From: Oegoconia quadripuncta
Taxonomy: Eukaryota > Arthropoda > Insecta > Lepidoptera > Autostichidae
Assembly: GCA_949316235.1 (NCBI GenBank)
Contig: OX438751.1
Coordinates: forward strand, 3,682,413-3,746,412
DNA length: 64,000 bases
Reading direction: 5' to 3'
In this document: positions 1-10,560 of the stretch, in pieces
How the letters are laid out: each line of letters begins with the position of its first letter
Numbering within the stretch: position 1 is the first letter of the stretch
The notes under the pieces: generated by a model
Told to the model about the DNA's origin: nothing
The model's database searches: none
The model's input: only the letters and a program-made list of their open reading frames with translations
Program-made: the position numbers and the translations under genes

Positions 1-560
1 AGAGTGAAATCTCTAACGTGTGCGAACACTGCTCGGGCGGGGCCACGATTCACGATTGATATAGACATTGGCATGCCTATCTCTTTCACACTTATAAGCT
101 AGTGCAAAAGTGACTAACCATATGAATGTCTAACGACGTTGAAAGCTCAAGTGAGCGAGAATCGGAGTACTGGACCCCTATTCTCGCACACTCGACATTT
201 GTCTATCGATAGACATTAGCATGTCTATCTCTTTCACACTTATAAACGTGTGTAAAAGTGACAAACCTATTGATGTCGTTCGACATTGAAATCTCGAGTA
301 TGTGAGAATCAGGCTCCAGGACGCCGATTATAGCGTACTCGACATTTCATTGTCGATAGAGATTGGCAAGTCTATGTCTTTCATACTTATATGCGAGTAC
401 AAAAATATATTGATGTCTACCGAGAGTGAAATCTCTAACGTGTGCGAACACTGCTCGGGCGGGGCCACGATTCACGATTGATATAGACATTGGCATGCCT
501 ATCTCTTTCACACTTATATGCGTGTGCAAAACTGACAAACCTATTGATGTCTACTGATAT
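1..560. repeat. Minisatellite, about 140-bp unit, 4 copies
   Basis: Four units begin near 5, 141, 288 and 428 with a gaaatctc-like start, giving spacings of 136, 147 and 140 bp. Each contains a block like gacattggcatgcctatctc followed by tttcacacttat. Units 1 and 4 are identical over about 96 bases (1-96 and 423-518), whereas units 2 and 3 are clearly diverged. The array touches the window edge and probably continues to the left. No coding potential is seen. Confidence 0.9.
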
Positions 561-607
561 TTTGACGCCTGAGAATCACTGCCCTGTCCCCTCGTTTAGT
601 CTTTCAT

Positions 608-651
608 ATAAAAAAAAACGTACTCAAATCGTACCACGCACACGCACACGC

Positions 652-719
<68 letters not shown>

Positions 720-768
720 CGAGTGTCAAAGACATAACACCCGTCGTTTTTCGACGGAGGTTAAAAAA
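608..768 (+). repeat. Interspersed repeat family J with internal (CA)n
   Basis: A run of A's, then a segment ending in cataacacccgtcgttttt, matches pieces at 5583-5712 and 58594-58664. A pure CA/CACG microsatellite fills 635-718 inside it. I read this as an old transposon 3' end in which a microsatellite has grown. An open frame encoding poly-HT across it is an artefact of the CA run. Confidence 0.6.
635..718. repeat. (CA)n microsatellite
   Basis: An uninterrupted CA dinucleotide tract, with a few CG interruptions at its left end. Confidence 0.97.
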
Positions 769-1090
769 CAGTTCTGTACAACTATGACGCTGACTGTGCT
801 TTTAAAAGATAAGTGTTGACTTATTATATTATCGCTAGACAGGCGTGTATTTTATGTTGTTTATAATACAGTAATGTATAATCTACCTTAGGACAGCACA
901 TAGTTATGACCGGTCAGACAACCCTATCGCGGTCCGCAAAAACTGACTAGATAACACTTCCTTACGGCCCCTTCCTGTCCCATGACATATAAATCTTGAT
1001 GGTTCACGCGGTGATAGCTCTGCAATAGGATGTGTTGGTTTGATATCACGTTTTGATACATAATATTAAATAACTATTGAAGTATTTAAT
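769..1090. other. Intergenic, nothing recognised
   Basis: AT-rich sequence between two repeats. I see no conserved coding frame, RNA or repeat match to the rest of the window. Confidence 0.5.
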
Positions 1091-1497
1091 GTAGTGGTAG
1101 AGCCACGCTGTAAGCTATTAGCTTGCAGCATGAATGGGCCGGCTCGACCGGGGAAGTACCACCCTCTCGCAGAAGACCGACGTCTGAGTAGTGGCATTTT
1201 GCCACTGCGCTTCGTCCGGTGAGCGAGGGCGCCGGAGGCCCACCTTCCAGTCTCTCTCCAGAATGGTAGCGGTATTTAAAGAGTTAGTACCCCAGGAGGG
1301 TTCCAGCACTGCTGGAGAATCCCTCATCGCTCAGGCTGCCCTACTTATTCTGGGGTGGACACCTTCCTCAAAGGCCGGCAACGCATCTGTGACCCTTTTG
1401 GTGTTGCGGGTGCCCATGGGCGGCGGTGATTGCTTTCCATCAGGTGACCCGCATGCTCGTTTGCCGCCCTCTCATATAAAAAAAAAAAAAAAATTTA
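1091..1497 (+). mobile_element. SINE/LINE-tail repeat (lepidopteran ggccggctcgacc type)
   Basis: A GC-richer block containing gaatgggccggctcgaccgg near its left end and ggccggcaacgcatctgtg near its right end. It finishes with ccatcaggtgacccgcatgc and a poly(A) run at 1480-1495. I recall this combination as a very common short interspersed repeat of Lepidoptera. The ccatcaggtga motif also occurs in the 3' tail of the LINE at 6081-6320, so it may use related retrotransposition machinery. Open frames on both strands here carry no known domain. Confidence 0.7.
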
Positions 1498-1888
1498 AAA
1501 CACCAAAAAAAATATAATTTACCATAAAATGTATCCTATGACACTGGAAATCAAGACGAACGTAATGACACCTTGCCCTTCAAAATCGGTAAACCCAAGA
1601 TACAGGAGGTAATAATAGAAATCTACGTACAAAACATTACCCTTCCACCTTTAGGGTTGGGTAAAATTGTCATCGGAAACAAAATATTGACTGATTTTGA
1701 AGTGTAAATTGTTGTTAGATTCGTTTGATCCCCAGAGCATCATGTATACATTGTTTATGGTAAAAAATCCAACATGGCGCCCACAAAATACAAAATGGCG
1801 TCTGTTTCCAAGTATTCAATCGCTTGAGGGATGACACCTGTTATTAAATACTTATTTACCTATATTGTCATTTGCCGAATGCATTCAA
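1498..1888. other. Intergenic, nothing recognised
   Basis: AT-rich. Two short aaaatggcg-type motifs lie around 1770-1800. No gene is supported. Confidence 0.5.
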
Positions 1889-2013
1889 TTTTTTTTTTTT
1901 TTTTTTTATGATTGACTGGATACGCGTTTGACCACAATCTCACCTGATGGAAAGTGACGATGTGGTCGGAGATGAAGCACGCGATCTCAGTAAATGCCTA
2001 TTCACTCTGCTCT
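1889..2013 (-). mobile_element. LINE family A, 3' end fragment
   Basis: On the minus strand this reads as the last codons of a non-LTR reverse transcriptase, then the tail catcaggtgagattgtggtc and poly(A); the poly(T) run is on the plus strand at 1890-1908. It matches the better copy at 6081-6320. It is severely 5'-truncated, as usual for LINE insertions. Confidence 0.75.
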
Positions 2014-2426
2014 TTTACAATACAATTTAATTAAATAAATACAATACAATTAGTACCAGCGATTAATTAAATCTCTTTGTTACTTACACATGGAACGGTC
2101 CGCAAACTTTTTATACATAAGTACATAAATGCAGTATAGATTATGGATCATAGTTTTATTTAAAGAAGGTATAAACATGAAAAAAAAAAAACAGTGTCAA
2201 ATTCATTAACCCACTTTACCGGCTAACTACTTAGAAATAAATAGTTACCCACCAACCCTTCCCGTAACAAACGAGTGACATGTGTAATCGTGCAGGGAAT
2301 CTAATATAAAAGTATGATTGATGCAGAGTGTAAGTTAATATTCATGAGGTGTTACCGCATACTCTTTAAGCTGGGAAAGAATGGATGTGGTAATTTGAGA
2401 AGTCTCAGTAGGTCATGTATGTATAC
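2014..2426. other. Intergenic, nothing recognised
   Basis: AT-rich with A-runs. No repeat match or coding signal is seen. Confidence 0.5.
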
Positions 2427-2752
2427 TTTTTTTTTATGCACGACGGGTTTGTTCTTGACCTCAATCACACCTGATGTTAAGTGAAGATGAGGTCGAAAGT
2501 GGAAGCGTACTGACCCGGAAACCCCAACACATTTGGCGGACTGGCTATCTTATCTCTGACAACCGGGACACATCAATGCTATTAACATTGCTGCTTGGCG
2601 GCAGATTTAGATAAGATGGTGGTAGCTAGCCAGGCCCTTAAAATGCTCTACCACCAACCAAACCGAGTACTTAAACATGTACCCCGCTGGGGATCGAACC
2701 CGCGACCTTCTAATCGTAAACCCAATGTTTACATTGAGCAACAGAGGCGGTT
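2427..2752 (-). mobile_element. SINE family A, near full-length
   Basis: On the minus strand it starts with a tRNA-like head carrying a B-box (ggttcgatccc). A tRNA-unrelated body follows, containing atcttatctaaatctgccg and gtcagagataagatag. The tail is catcaggtgtgattgaggtc and ends in poly(A). At least fifteen other copies are in this window; this one is almost complete. The open frame reading KHVPRWGSNPRP is the antisense of the tRNA-like head, not a protein. Confidence 0.9.
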
Positions 2753-2753
2753 A

Positions 2754-2940
2754 GTATACAGGGTGAATTTGAATTCGTGTAATTCCTATTAACTGGTGAC
2801 GCCACTCTTGATTACGAACAACTTTCCCTGAGGAACAATAGTCGAATTCGATCAAAAAATTTTCGATTACCCATATAAAGTAAACCAGTCTGGACGCACC
2901 TTTAGTATGGAAGTCCAACAATTTTCGGCTTAAAAATTGC
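2754..2940 (+). mobile_element. Family G (palindromic, MITE-like) fragment
   Basis: It begins with tatacagggtga and contains cgccactcttgattacgaac and gtcgaattcgatcaaaaaat. The same pieces occur at 30748-30941 and 31218-31262, partly in inverted order, which suggests an element with internal inverted repeats. No transposase is seen. Confidence 0.5.
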
Positions 2941-3246
2941 AAGACGTACCTAAATAACATATTAACATTCACACTTAACTTATGTGCCTGTTCCTAAAAA
3001 AAAAATTTGGGCAAAAATAATTGTCGCAAAAAAGACACCATGGTAAACCAAAACAGTGTTACAGTTAAACAAAGTTGATATGCAATCGTAAAAACTATAT
3101 TCCTGAGGTAAAATATAAATTTGTGTTAGCATTCGCAAAACAACTGAATAATAATTTTGATTTTATGGGAATTTTACAAAAATAAAGAAAAAACAAATTG
3201 TTGAAAAAGTAATAGCAAATACCGGTGTGGAAAAGTTGGGTGTACT

Positions 3247-3455
3247 AAAAGGCGATTAAGGGACTTTCCATCAAAAAATTCTACACATTTTCACGTTGTC
3301 GCCTGTCACGTGTGCATTTCTGTACGAATCGAATGGTGAATCGTAGATGTTGTTACAAGCATTAAACTGTTAATATTTGTAACACCCAAACGCTAATGTT
3401 TGGGATATGTCTGACCACCCCATTTGGGATAAAGATCGTGACGTTATGTGTATAA
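3247..3455 (+). repeat. Unclassified interspersed repeat family B
   Basis: It contains gtcacgtgtgcatttctg, gtgaatcgtagatgttgtta and ccccatttgggataaagatc. Related copies are at 4545-4690 (-), 12262-12366 (+), 33236-33470 (-), 34670-34800 (+) and 63308-63475 (-). I see neither a tRNA-like head nor clear terminal inverted repeats. It may be a LINE 3' region or a dead DNA element. Confidence 0.65.
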
Positions 3456-3995
3456 AGAGGTGGCAAACTAGGTGTCTCAGCATAAGTTGCAGTAGGAAAA
3501 ACCTACAACGTTGTGTTTTCAGAGCACACATCTTTAATTTTTAATTCAAGCAATACCACATCCATTCCACAAATTACATTATACACTCCACCACTCATCT
3601 ACAGTAGTGCGTGTAATGTGTGTTTATAATTAAAAGAAAAAAAAACACTAGTACACGTGTGAGATCGAGTAGAGATTAGCTGACGAGGAAATTAAGCAGT
3701 TTTCGGTACCTAATCGTTTTGTTTGGTATTTGTGGGGTCATTTTAAACCGACTTAAAAAGATGGTGTTTACAGTTACAGTTTAAAGTTAATACATAATTT
3801 GTGGGACACTGTATACGCTTTTATAACCGGAGAATATCATTAATCTAACTGAAAAAAAATTTAAAGATCATGTCAAAATAACATTAGCAAAAAAAGGTTA
3901 TTACAAAATTAGTGACTACCTGAATGACGAACACGCTTGGTGTACTACGACCAGCTCCCCAAAATTATAAAATTGTATTAGTTATATGCTTTATT
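3456..3995. other. Intergenic, nothing recognised
   Basis: AT-rich. The phrase aaaccgacttaaaaag near 3747 resembles common lepidopteran transposon ends but is too short to assign. Confidence 0.4.
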
Positions 3996-4190
3996 AAAAA
4001 GACAACAATGATCCTGTGGGTTCCTTGCGCCGCTTCTTTTCCCACAGATGATTTCCCTTTCCGAAGCGGTAGTAGCTTGGACATACCGACTGACAGATAA
4101 ATGCAATAAACCTTTTTTATTTCTGGTAGATTTAAATTGACATTCAACAAATGATATCACGTATCTTACGTTGAAATAAATGCTTGAAGT
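3996..4190 (-). repeat. Interspersed repeat family C (probable LINE 3' end)
   Basis: It contains cttgcgccgcttcttttccc, ttccgaagcggtagtagctt and then ttacgttgaaataaatgctt. It recurs at 21455-21820, where it is split by another insertion, and in diverged form at 30590-30745, where the end reads ttgaataaaacatttttgac. Such an AATAAA-containing end suggests a LINE 3' untranslated region. The two overlapping 60-aa frames here are not proteins. The strand is uncertain. Confidence 0.55.
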
Positions 4191-4544
4191 TAGAAGTTCG
4201 ATTGTATTTTTTATGTGTCTTTTGTTTTTTTTTTCCGAATGTTGTCTAATATTTTTTGTTCAATTTTATCGATTTATCTATCTTTCGCGATATCTCAGCT
4301 GGTTCCCCTGACTTCAATATTACACATAATGGCACAAACTTTATCCCAAATGTTTAATATTTAAAAGTTTTATGCTTGATACTCATTTAATTACTAGTAT
4401 TGAATTCCGTGATGATAGGTTTGCGTGGAAGAGATCGCTGTTAGTGATAAAGCCGCCTATATAATTTGTAGTTTCTGTAAGAAATTTAAATATAGCTTCC
4501 TATTTAAACAATAAAGCGTATTAGATTGATTGATTGATAGAAAT
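4191..4544. other. Intergenic, nothing recognised
   Basis: AT-rich. No feature is supported. Confidence 0.5.
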
Positions 4545-4690
4545 GCACACGGTTGTAACAGCTTGAGCCCATAGCCGTTAAAACGTTCAAATCTTTAGAT
4601 GTTTTTTGGTGGAAAGTCCCATAGTCGCCTTTAACGTCACCCACGAGAAGAGACGGATTGGTTTTATTTTACGTGCCGAAACACAGCACT
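4545..4690 (-). repeat. Family B copy
   Basis: Reverse-oriented relative to 3247-3455. It contains gaaatgcacacggttgtaac and catagccgttaaaacgttc. Confidence 0.6.
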
Positions 4691-4765
4691 GGTTGTATAA
4701 ACCATATATTTTTATTTAAAAGGGTATATCTCAAAATTTGATGATGCACTTCGGAAATCGAAAGC

Positions 4766-5101
4766 TTTTTTTTTTTATGCACAATGGATTGGTACTTGAC
4801 CTCAATCACACCTGATGTTAAGTGAAGATGAGGTCGAAGGTGGAAGCGTACTGACTCGGAAACCCCAACACATTTGGGGGACTGGCTATCTTATCTCTGA
4901 CAACCGGAACACAACAATGCTATTAACATTGCTGCTTGGCGGCAGATTTAGATAAGATGGTGGTAGCTAGCCAGGCGGACATTTAAAATGCCCTACCACC
5001 AACCAAACCGAGTACTTAAACATGTACCCCGCTGGGGATCGAACCCGCGACCTCCGAATCGTAAACCTAATGTTATTTACATTGAGCCACGGAGGCGGTT
5101 A
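4766..5101 (-). mobile_element. SINE family A, full-length
   Basis: It has a poly(T) start at 4766-4776, the complete shared tail, the body and the tRNA-like head ending in gagccacggaggcggtt. The head keeps both A-box-like and B-box-like segments. It is one of the best copies for building a consensus. Confidence 0.92.
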
Positions 5102-5246
5102 AATTACCTAAAAGTAACCAAAGAGTTTTTACTATCTAAGTATGTAACCGTGATCGTGATGATCTTGTCTAAGGAACTTTTACCACAATAACTTATACAT
5201 ACATTGAAAATTTTGTAAACCACCGCACCTGCACCTAGGTATGATA

Positions 5247-5541
5247 TTTTTTTTTTAATCACACCTTATGTCAAGTGAAATTGAGATCGAAGGTGGAAGC
5301 GTACTGCCCCGGAAACCCCATCTTATTTGGGGGGACTTCTTATCTCTGACAACCGGAACACAACAAAGATTGCTGTTTGGCTGCAGACTTAGATAAGATG
5401 GTTGTAGCTAGCCAGGCGGATATTTAAAATGCGCTACCATCAACTAAACCGAGTACTAAACACGTACCCCGCTGGGGATCGAACCCTGGACCTCCGATTC
5501 GTAAACCCTATGTTGTGTACATTGAGCCACGGAGGCGGTAA
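5247..5541 (-). mobile_element. SINE family A, tail-shortened
   Basis: It lacks the gcacaacgggttggtacttg segment after the poly(T) run and has a small internal deletion. The body and head are recognisable. It lies about 150 bp from the preceding copy in the same orientation. Confidence 0.85.
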
Positions 5542-5582
5542 CATATCGATGGATATCATTCAACTTTAAAACCTAAATATCT

Positions 5583-5712
5583 TATATAAAAAAAAATCCA
5601 ATCAAATTGGACCACGTACCTACAGATATACATCCGGACAAAGACTGGACAAACACACAACGCCGTCAAACACATAACACCCCTCGTTTATCATCGGGAT
5701 TTAATAAATGGC
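5583..5712 (+). repeat. Family J copy
   Basis: It contains ataaaaaaaaatccaatcaa and aacacataacacccctcgtt, matching 608-768 but without the CA expansion. Confidence 0.55.
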
Positions 5713-6080
5713 ATTACCCAATTCAATTTTTACTCAGTGATGTGGCTCCAGCATATTAGCACGACTAGGCTGCCATGATTTGTGTGCAGTAATTATTCGA
5801 CCGCTATGTAAATCTGGTCCACGCCCTGTCGCGAGCTAAGTACCACGTGGCTTTGTGACATTATCGTTATGTTCACAGGGTGAATTTAATATCACTATTA
5901 AAGGCTGAACAGGCACAGTGTGTAGTCAGTCATTCTGAATGTCAGTCATCGATCATAGAAAAAAGCGCCCTTCCCTAGAACGCGTTCCCGTTACCTGTGA
6001 TTGAAGCAAGTGCTTAAGTTCTGCCTTCCTGGTAGCATAAACTAACTAAGTACCGAATAATTATTATAATAATTAATATA
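5713..6080. other. Intergenic, nothing recognised
   Basis: No repeat or coding signal is seen. Confidence 0.5.
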
Positions 6081-6320
6081 CCGAACATTCGCACTAAGAA
6101 GTTCGATTCTTCATTCATCATCCGAACAGCCAAGGCATGGAACTCCCTTCCGGCGTCAGTCTTTCCTGAATCCTACAACCTTGGGATCTTCAAGAGCAGA
6201 GTGAATAGGCATTTACTGGGATCGCGTGCTTCATCTTCGACCACATCGTCACTTTCCATCAGGTGAGATTGTGGTCAAACGCGAATCCAGTCAATCATAA
6301 AAAAAAAAAAAAAAAAAAGT
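6081..6320 (+). mobile_element. LINE family A, RT C-terminus and 3' tail
   Basis: An open frame without a start reads through the conserved end of an insect non-LTR reverse transcriptase: FIIRTAKAWNSLPASVFP, then ESYNLGIFKSRVNRHLLG, then an S/T-rich end. It stops at TGA 6264-6266. The stop lies inside catcaggtgagattg, so the 3' UTR is only about 35 bases before the poly(A) run at 6298-6318. The copy is truncated at its 5' end. The WNSLP/FK signature fits jockey- or CR1-type LINEs; I cannot settle the clade. The same 3' tail, slightly altered, ends SINE family A. Confidence 0.85.
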
Positions 6321-6429
6321 AGTCGATACGTACATTATGCCTTTGAGAAGAAGTATAGGACCAACCCATTACATGTAGGAATGTATTTGAATGTACAAAG
6401 AACCTGCCTCACTCAATGCCTGATTTACA

Positions 6430-6744
6430 TTTTTTTTTATGGATAACGGGTTGGTACTTGACCTCAGTCACACCTGATGTTAAGTGAAGATGAGTCGAAG
6501 GTGGAAGCGTACTGACCCGGAAACTCTAACACATTTGGGGAACTGGCTATCTTATCTCTGACAACCGGAACACAACAATGCTATTAACATTGCTGCTTGG
6601 CGGCAGATTTAGATATTTAGATATTTAGCAGGCGAACATTTAAAATGCCCTACCACCAACCAAAGCGAGTACTTAAACATGTACCCCGCTGGGGATCGAA
6701 CCCGCGACCTACGAAACGTAAACCCAATGTTGTTTACATTGAGC
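6430..6744 (-). mobile_element. SINE family A, head truncated
   Basis: Poly(T) starts at 6430. The body and most of the tRNA-like head are present, and the copy breaks off at cattgagc (6744). The 67- and 100-aa frames across it are artefacts. Confidence 0.88.
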
Positions 6745-7150
6745 GCCTGTTCAAACGATGATTGTCCTTTGCGATGTTTAGATAGTAGGGACACCTCAAT
6801 GACGTTGCGCACTGTCTGTCTAACGAAAAAAATTACATATGGCTATCGTCTTCGATTTCTCCTTAATGCACCAGGGAAGGATGCCGTGTCTCCGTCCAGT
6901 GACGCCTCATTGGATAAATTAAGATTCTTTTTTATACAGAATATATCTCCCAAACGGATTGGTAGATTTGGGTCAGATTAGTGACCACCTTACAGTCAGA
7001 ACTCTTAGATTTGATGTTAATAAATTTATCTTTATCTTTAGTGTTTAAGCCTCACCGACTTGGTTACCGACTGCCTTCAATTGCCCTCCGAAGCACTGAA
7101 ATATTCGTAATAAAATTCACTAGTCCCCATCCAAGAACTGACGGCGCCAG
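6745..7150. other. Degenerate intergenic sequence
   Basis: The phrase gtgacgcctcattggataaa near 6900 resembles cgtcctcattggataaataa near 39115, hinting at another old repeat. Nothing else is assigned. Confidence 0.35.
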
Positions 7151-7154
7151 ACAT

Positions 7155-7350
7155 TGCTTATCAATACAATACAATGCAATACAATACAAATACATTTTAT
7201 TGCACAACAGAAAAGAAAATACAGTTTCAGAAAAGTGGTAAGAATAGAATGTACAATTTGGCGACCTTATCACTAAAAGCGGTCTCTTCCAGGCAACCTT
7301 TGGGTATAAGGACAGTACATTTGAAATAGGTAGGTCGTGCGGTATTAAAT
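7155..7350 (-). repeat. Interspersed repeat family D (probable LINE 3' end)
   Basis: A short (AATAC)n-like tract is followed by cattttattgcacaac, whose complement holds AATAAA. Then come tacaatttggcgaccttatc and tctcttccaggcaacctt. A second copy at 21611-21771 interrupts a family C element. The strand is inferred from the AATAAA. Confidence 0.55.
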
Positions 7351-8207
7351 AGGGATACAGATACAAACTACGTGAATAAATTTCATATATTTACATGCAC
7401 ATACATACATAGATCAATAACTTAACTTCGCTAATCGAAAAATGTCACGAGTGTGCGGATAAATTTTACCCAAAAAGCTTGTCTATCATCACGACGATCT
7501 CTATTTTCAAGGCGAGATTGTTGCGAATTCAGTTACTGTTATGTTTCCGCATGTAGGGCATTTATCACTCCCATTTTTTATAGCCGGAATCGATTCTATA
7601 TGTGCTTCTGACCAAACTATTTTCAGGCTACAGGTATACAATTTATTGTATATGTGATGTGGTAAATCACCCTGTGTTCATAAAATTGTCTTGTTCATAT
7701 TATTTTGCACTATTGTGAGCTTTGATGGACGCAAGCTCGTTAGTAGGAACTACGAATAGTAGGTAGGTAAATTTTGGTTGGAGCTTTTAATGATGGCGAT
7801 TTATAGAAGTCAAACCACTGTAACATTTAGATATGGTCCCTTGGTCTTCTTAGACAAATTCGGTTCTGCCCTTTGGTCTATCTAGATGATATAATGCTTT
7901 CTCGGGGTTTTTCAAAATGTTCAATTTATAGTTATACTAACAATGAGCCACTGAGGCGGTGTGTTAGGTACCTACGTTGAATTATGATGGTGAATATCTA
8001 CGTAATTAATTTATCAAAATATTCACCCAACAATTTCCGAATCGTTTACCTCAGTTCTCGCGCTCATAAACTTAACAACTCCTATGCGACCGTGCGTGCG
8101 TGTGTATCATTTGATGCCGTGAACTTTGATTCATATATCCTCCGGACATGCAATTCGCAATCACAGAAACGAGCCACAAAAAAATGGGAATACTGTAAAA
8201 AAGTCTA
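7351..8207. other. Intergenic; small SINE A head scrap
   Basis: Only agccactgaggcggt at 7944-7958 is recognisable, as a fragment of a SINE A head on the minus strand. The 74-aa frame at 7984-8208 has no recognisable motif. Confidence 0.4.
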
Positions 8208-10560
8208 ATTCTGATAGGCGCGGGGGTCTATTACCGAGGCACGCCGTAACTCAGAAACAAGTAAACACGGCAGTCGAGACATTTGCATCGCTATCGAGTT
8301 TTTAAATCTATGCAAAACGCGACGATACGTTGCACGGGCTCACGACCAGCCCCCCACCACACCTTCAGTAAAAACACATGCGACTCCATAATACGTCCCC
8401 AGTAATTCCCCGTGTGTGCCACTCTTGATTAATAACTCCGGATTACGAAGGACGCGATTAAAACACAATTTGAATACACTTACGACTTTTTAATTACCGC
8501 TACGGCGTCGTCAAAATGGTGGATACAAAATGGCGCGCGAAATTAATGTCGTCGCGATAAGGTGATAAAATCAAAATAATAAATAAACAGCTTAAAAAAG
8601 TTGCGTATACGCATTGCTGGAGGCGTCAAAAGTAGGCGGTACTTATGATGAATAACGTGACGGAATCCGGCGTCCAATCGGATCGATCTCGATTTTAATT
8701 ATACGAATCGAGAACATCGAGACGCCTCTAGATCGAATATTAATATGACGATTGCGAATGCGGCGATAGCGTCACTCGGTCTTTGATTCGTCCGCCCGCC
8801 GGTTGAATTTCGAATTTAGAATGCGTAATTTGATTTGCGGGACCCGAGACATTCCGCGAAACTGATGCGCTAGATAGTGCTCTTCCGCAAAAGATTGTTG
8901 ATATTAAACTGGAAAAATAAAGTGCAGTTGTAACGTCACGGCGGTGGCGGCAAGAATGATCTTGATGGAAGCAATACAAGTTTATTTGCATATACATTAC
9001 TTAACTTCAACTTTCGTATATTTTTAATCAACATTTAAAAAACAATGGGTAATTAATGATCACTCATTTAGAGTTTGAATGAAGGCATGGCAGTTTGATG
9101 TTTGTTGATGACTGACTATTTTAAGTGTACTCTGTGTACCTACAAAATAAAGCATTTTTGACTTTAACTCACTTTGATGGGAATGGTTATGTACTTTTCC
9201 TTTAATTGCTGATTTTGGTGATTTCTGTGGGATGATCGGAAACAGTCAATCACAACATTGTATTTTGTACTAAAAGGCAAGTTTCGTACCAAACAATATA
9301 AATACCTAGATTTCTAGCAAAATTCATGTTCTTAATTGAATTGACACTAACGACGTCTCATCATAAACGCCTAACCAAACAATAGAGTCAAAATACATTT
9401 ACTTTTCACTATCTCTGTACAGGATCTCATCTCCACGCAACACGCCTACGACAAGAAAATAATTAACCGGACTCTCCGTCAAACATCATGTTTACATCAG
9501 CTACTCCCATACCAATTACTACCGACAATCGATCGACTGTGTTCCGATCAGAAAACGGGCACCCAACACTAGTCCCGACTGGTTTGAAAAAAGAACAACC
9601 GGGCGCCGCTGCGCGCGGCATGTGAACGTGTTAACGAGCCTTTGATGGATCGAGCCACAATCTAATACGATGTTCTTACTTGTACTTCCACTATTACAAT
9701 TTTCATGAACAACAAACTGATTTTATTACACGACACGTAATATACAACTTATTGCCCGAGACGACCATCGCACAATAACAGATCGCACTGATACAGTAAA
9801 AGAAATCAATTGAATTCATGAATAAATCGCATAAACTTGTCCGGGACTGTTATCAACGCGACATAATATTTTTTACTGCAGTTTCATAAAAGCCGATTGC
9901 GAAAGCTCACCAGTCGAAGGCAACGCGGTGGCATTTATTTTTAATAAATTCACATTTAACCGCCAATCGCATCCGCTATCTCGAAAATTGCTAGCGCGCC
10001 CCGAGATGGCAGCGATACGCAAGCTCCTTCACAATGTAAACTGTATAATTAAAGAAAACTGCTGTGATTGCGATCGAGTGCCTATACGATGTTAAACGAG
10101 TTACATAATCCTTTATCGGGTCGCGCGTCAAATTTATTTTCATATGAGCAGTTTTAAAAGTAAACGCAATCAATAGTGGTGTGCTAGCGCGGAACAGAAT
10201 CGAGGGACAACATCGGATTGTTGCTATAAAAAGTGGTGTCGTTCCGATTGCGGCGGGCGAGCAGAGAGTTCGAGATTTGAAAATTAGCATTTTTGTCGAA
10301 TAACTCTGCGGCGGTGTCTCGCTGAACGCCCGATACGACGAGCTGGCCCAACTGGAGATTTTTTCGTTTTTCAATGAGATTGAACTTAAAATATTTCACT
10401 ATTCTCTACTCAAGTCTTGGTGTTGAGATTACAGGGAATAGGATAAGTGCTTAGATGCTCCCAGCGGTTTGTACATTGCTCGGTACATCGTGGAAGGTCG
10501 ATGTTTGATATTCGGGACTGTTTGTATCGCGCTATCGAATACACACCGCTCTTTATAAGT
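8208..10560. other. Repeat-poor, CpG-richer unique sequence
   Basis: About 2.3 kb without a copy of any repeat family seen elsewhere in the window. CpG is conspicuous in several clusters (8220-8330, 8480-8780, 9590-9640, 9960-10370). There are open frames of 85, 127 and 71 codons, but none shows a domain or a splice context that I can support. It could be conserved non-coding or regulatory DNA, or an old insertion not otherwise sampled here. Confidence 0.35.

Noticed and set aside
490..819. 109-codon frame with a poly-HT stretch
   Set aside because: It is the translation of the (CA)n microsatellite plus repeat sequence, not a protein.
2595..2792. Frames reading KHVPRWGSNPRP (also at 4988-5191 and 6679-6981)
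   Set aside because: They are the antisense translation of the SINE A tRNA-like head and recur at every copy.
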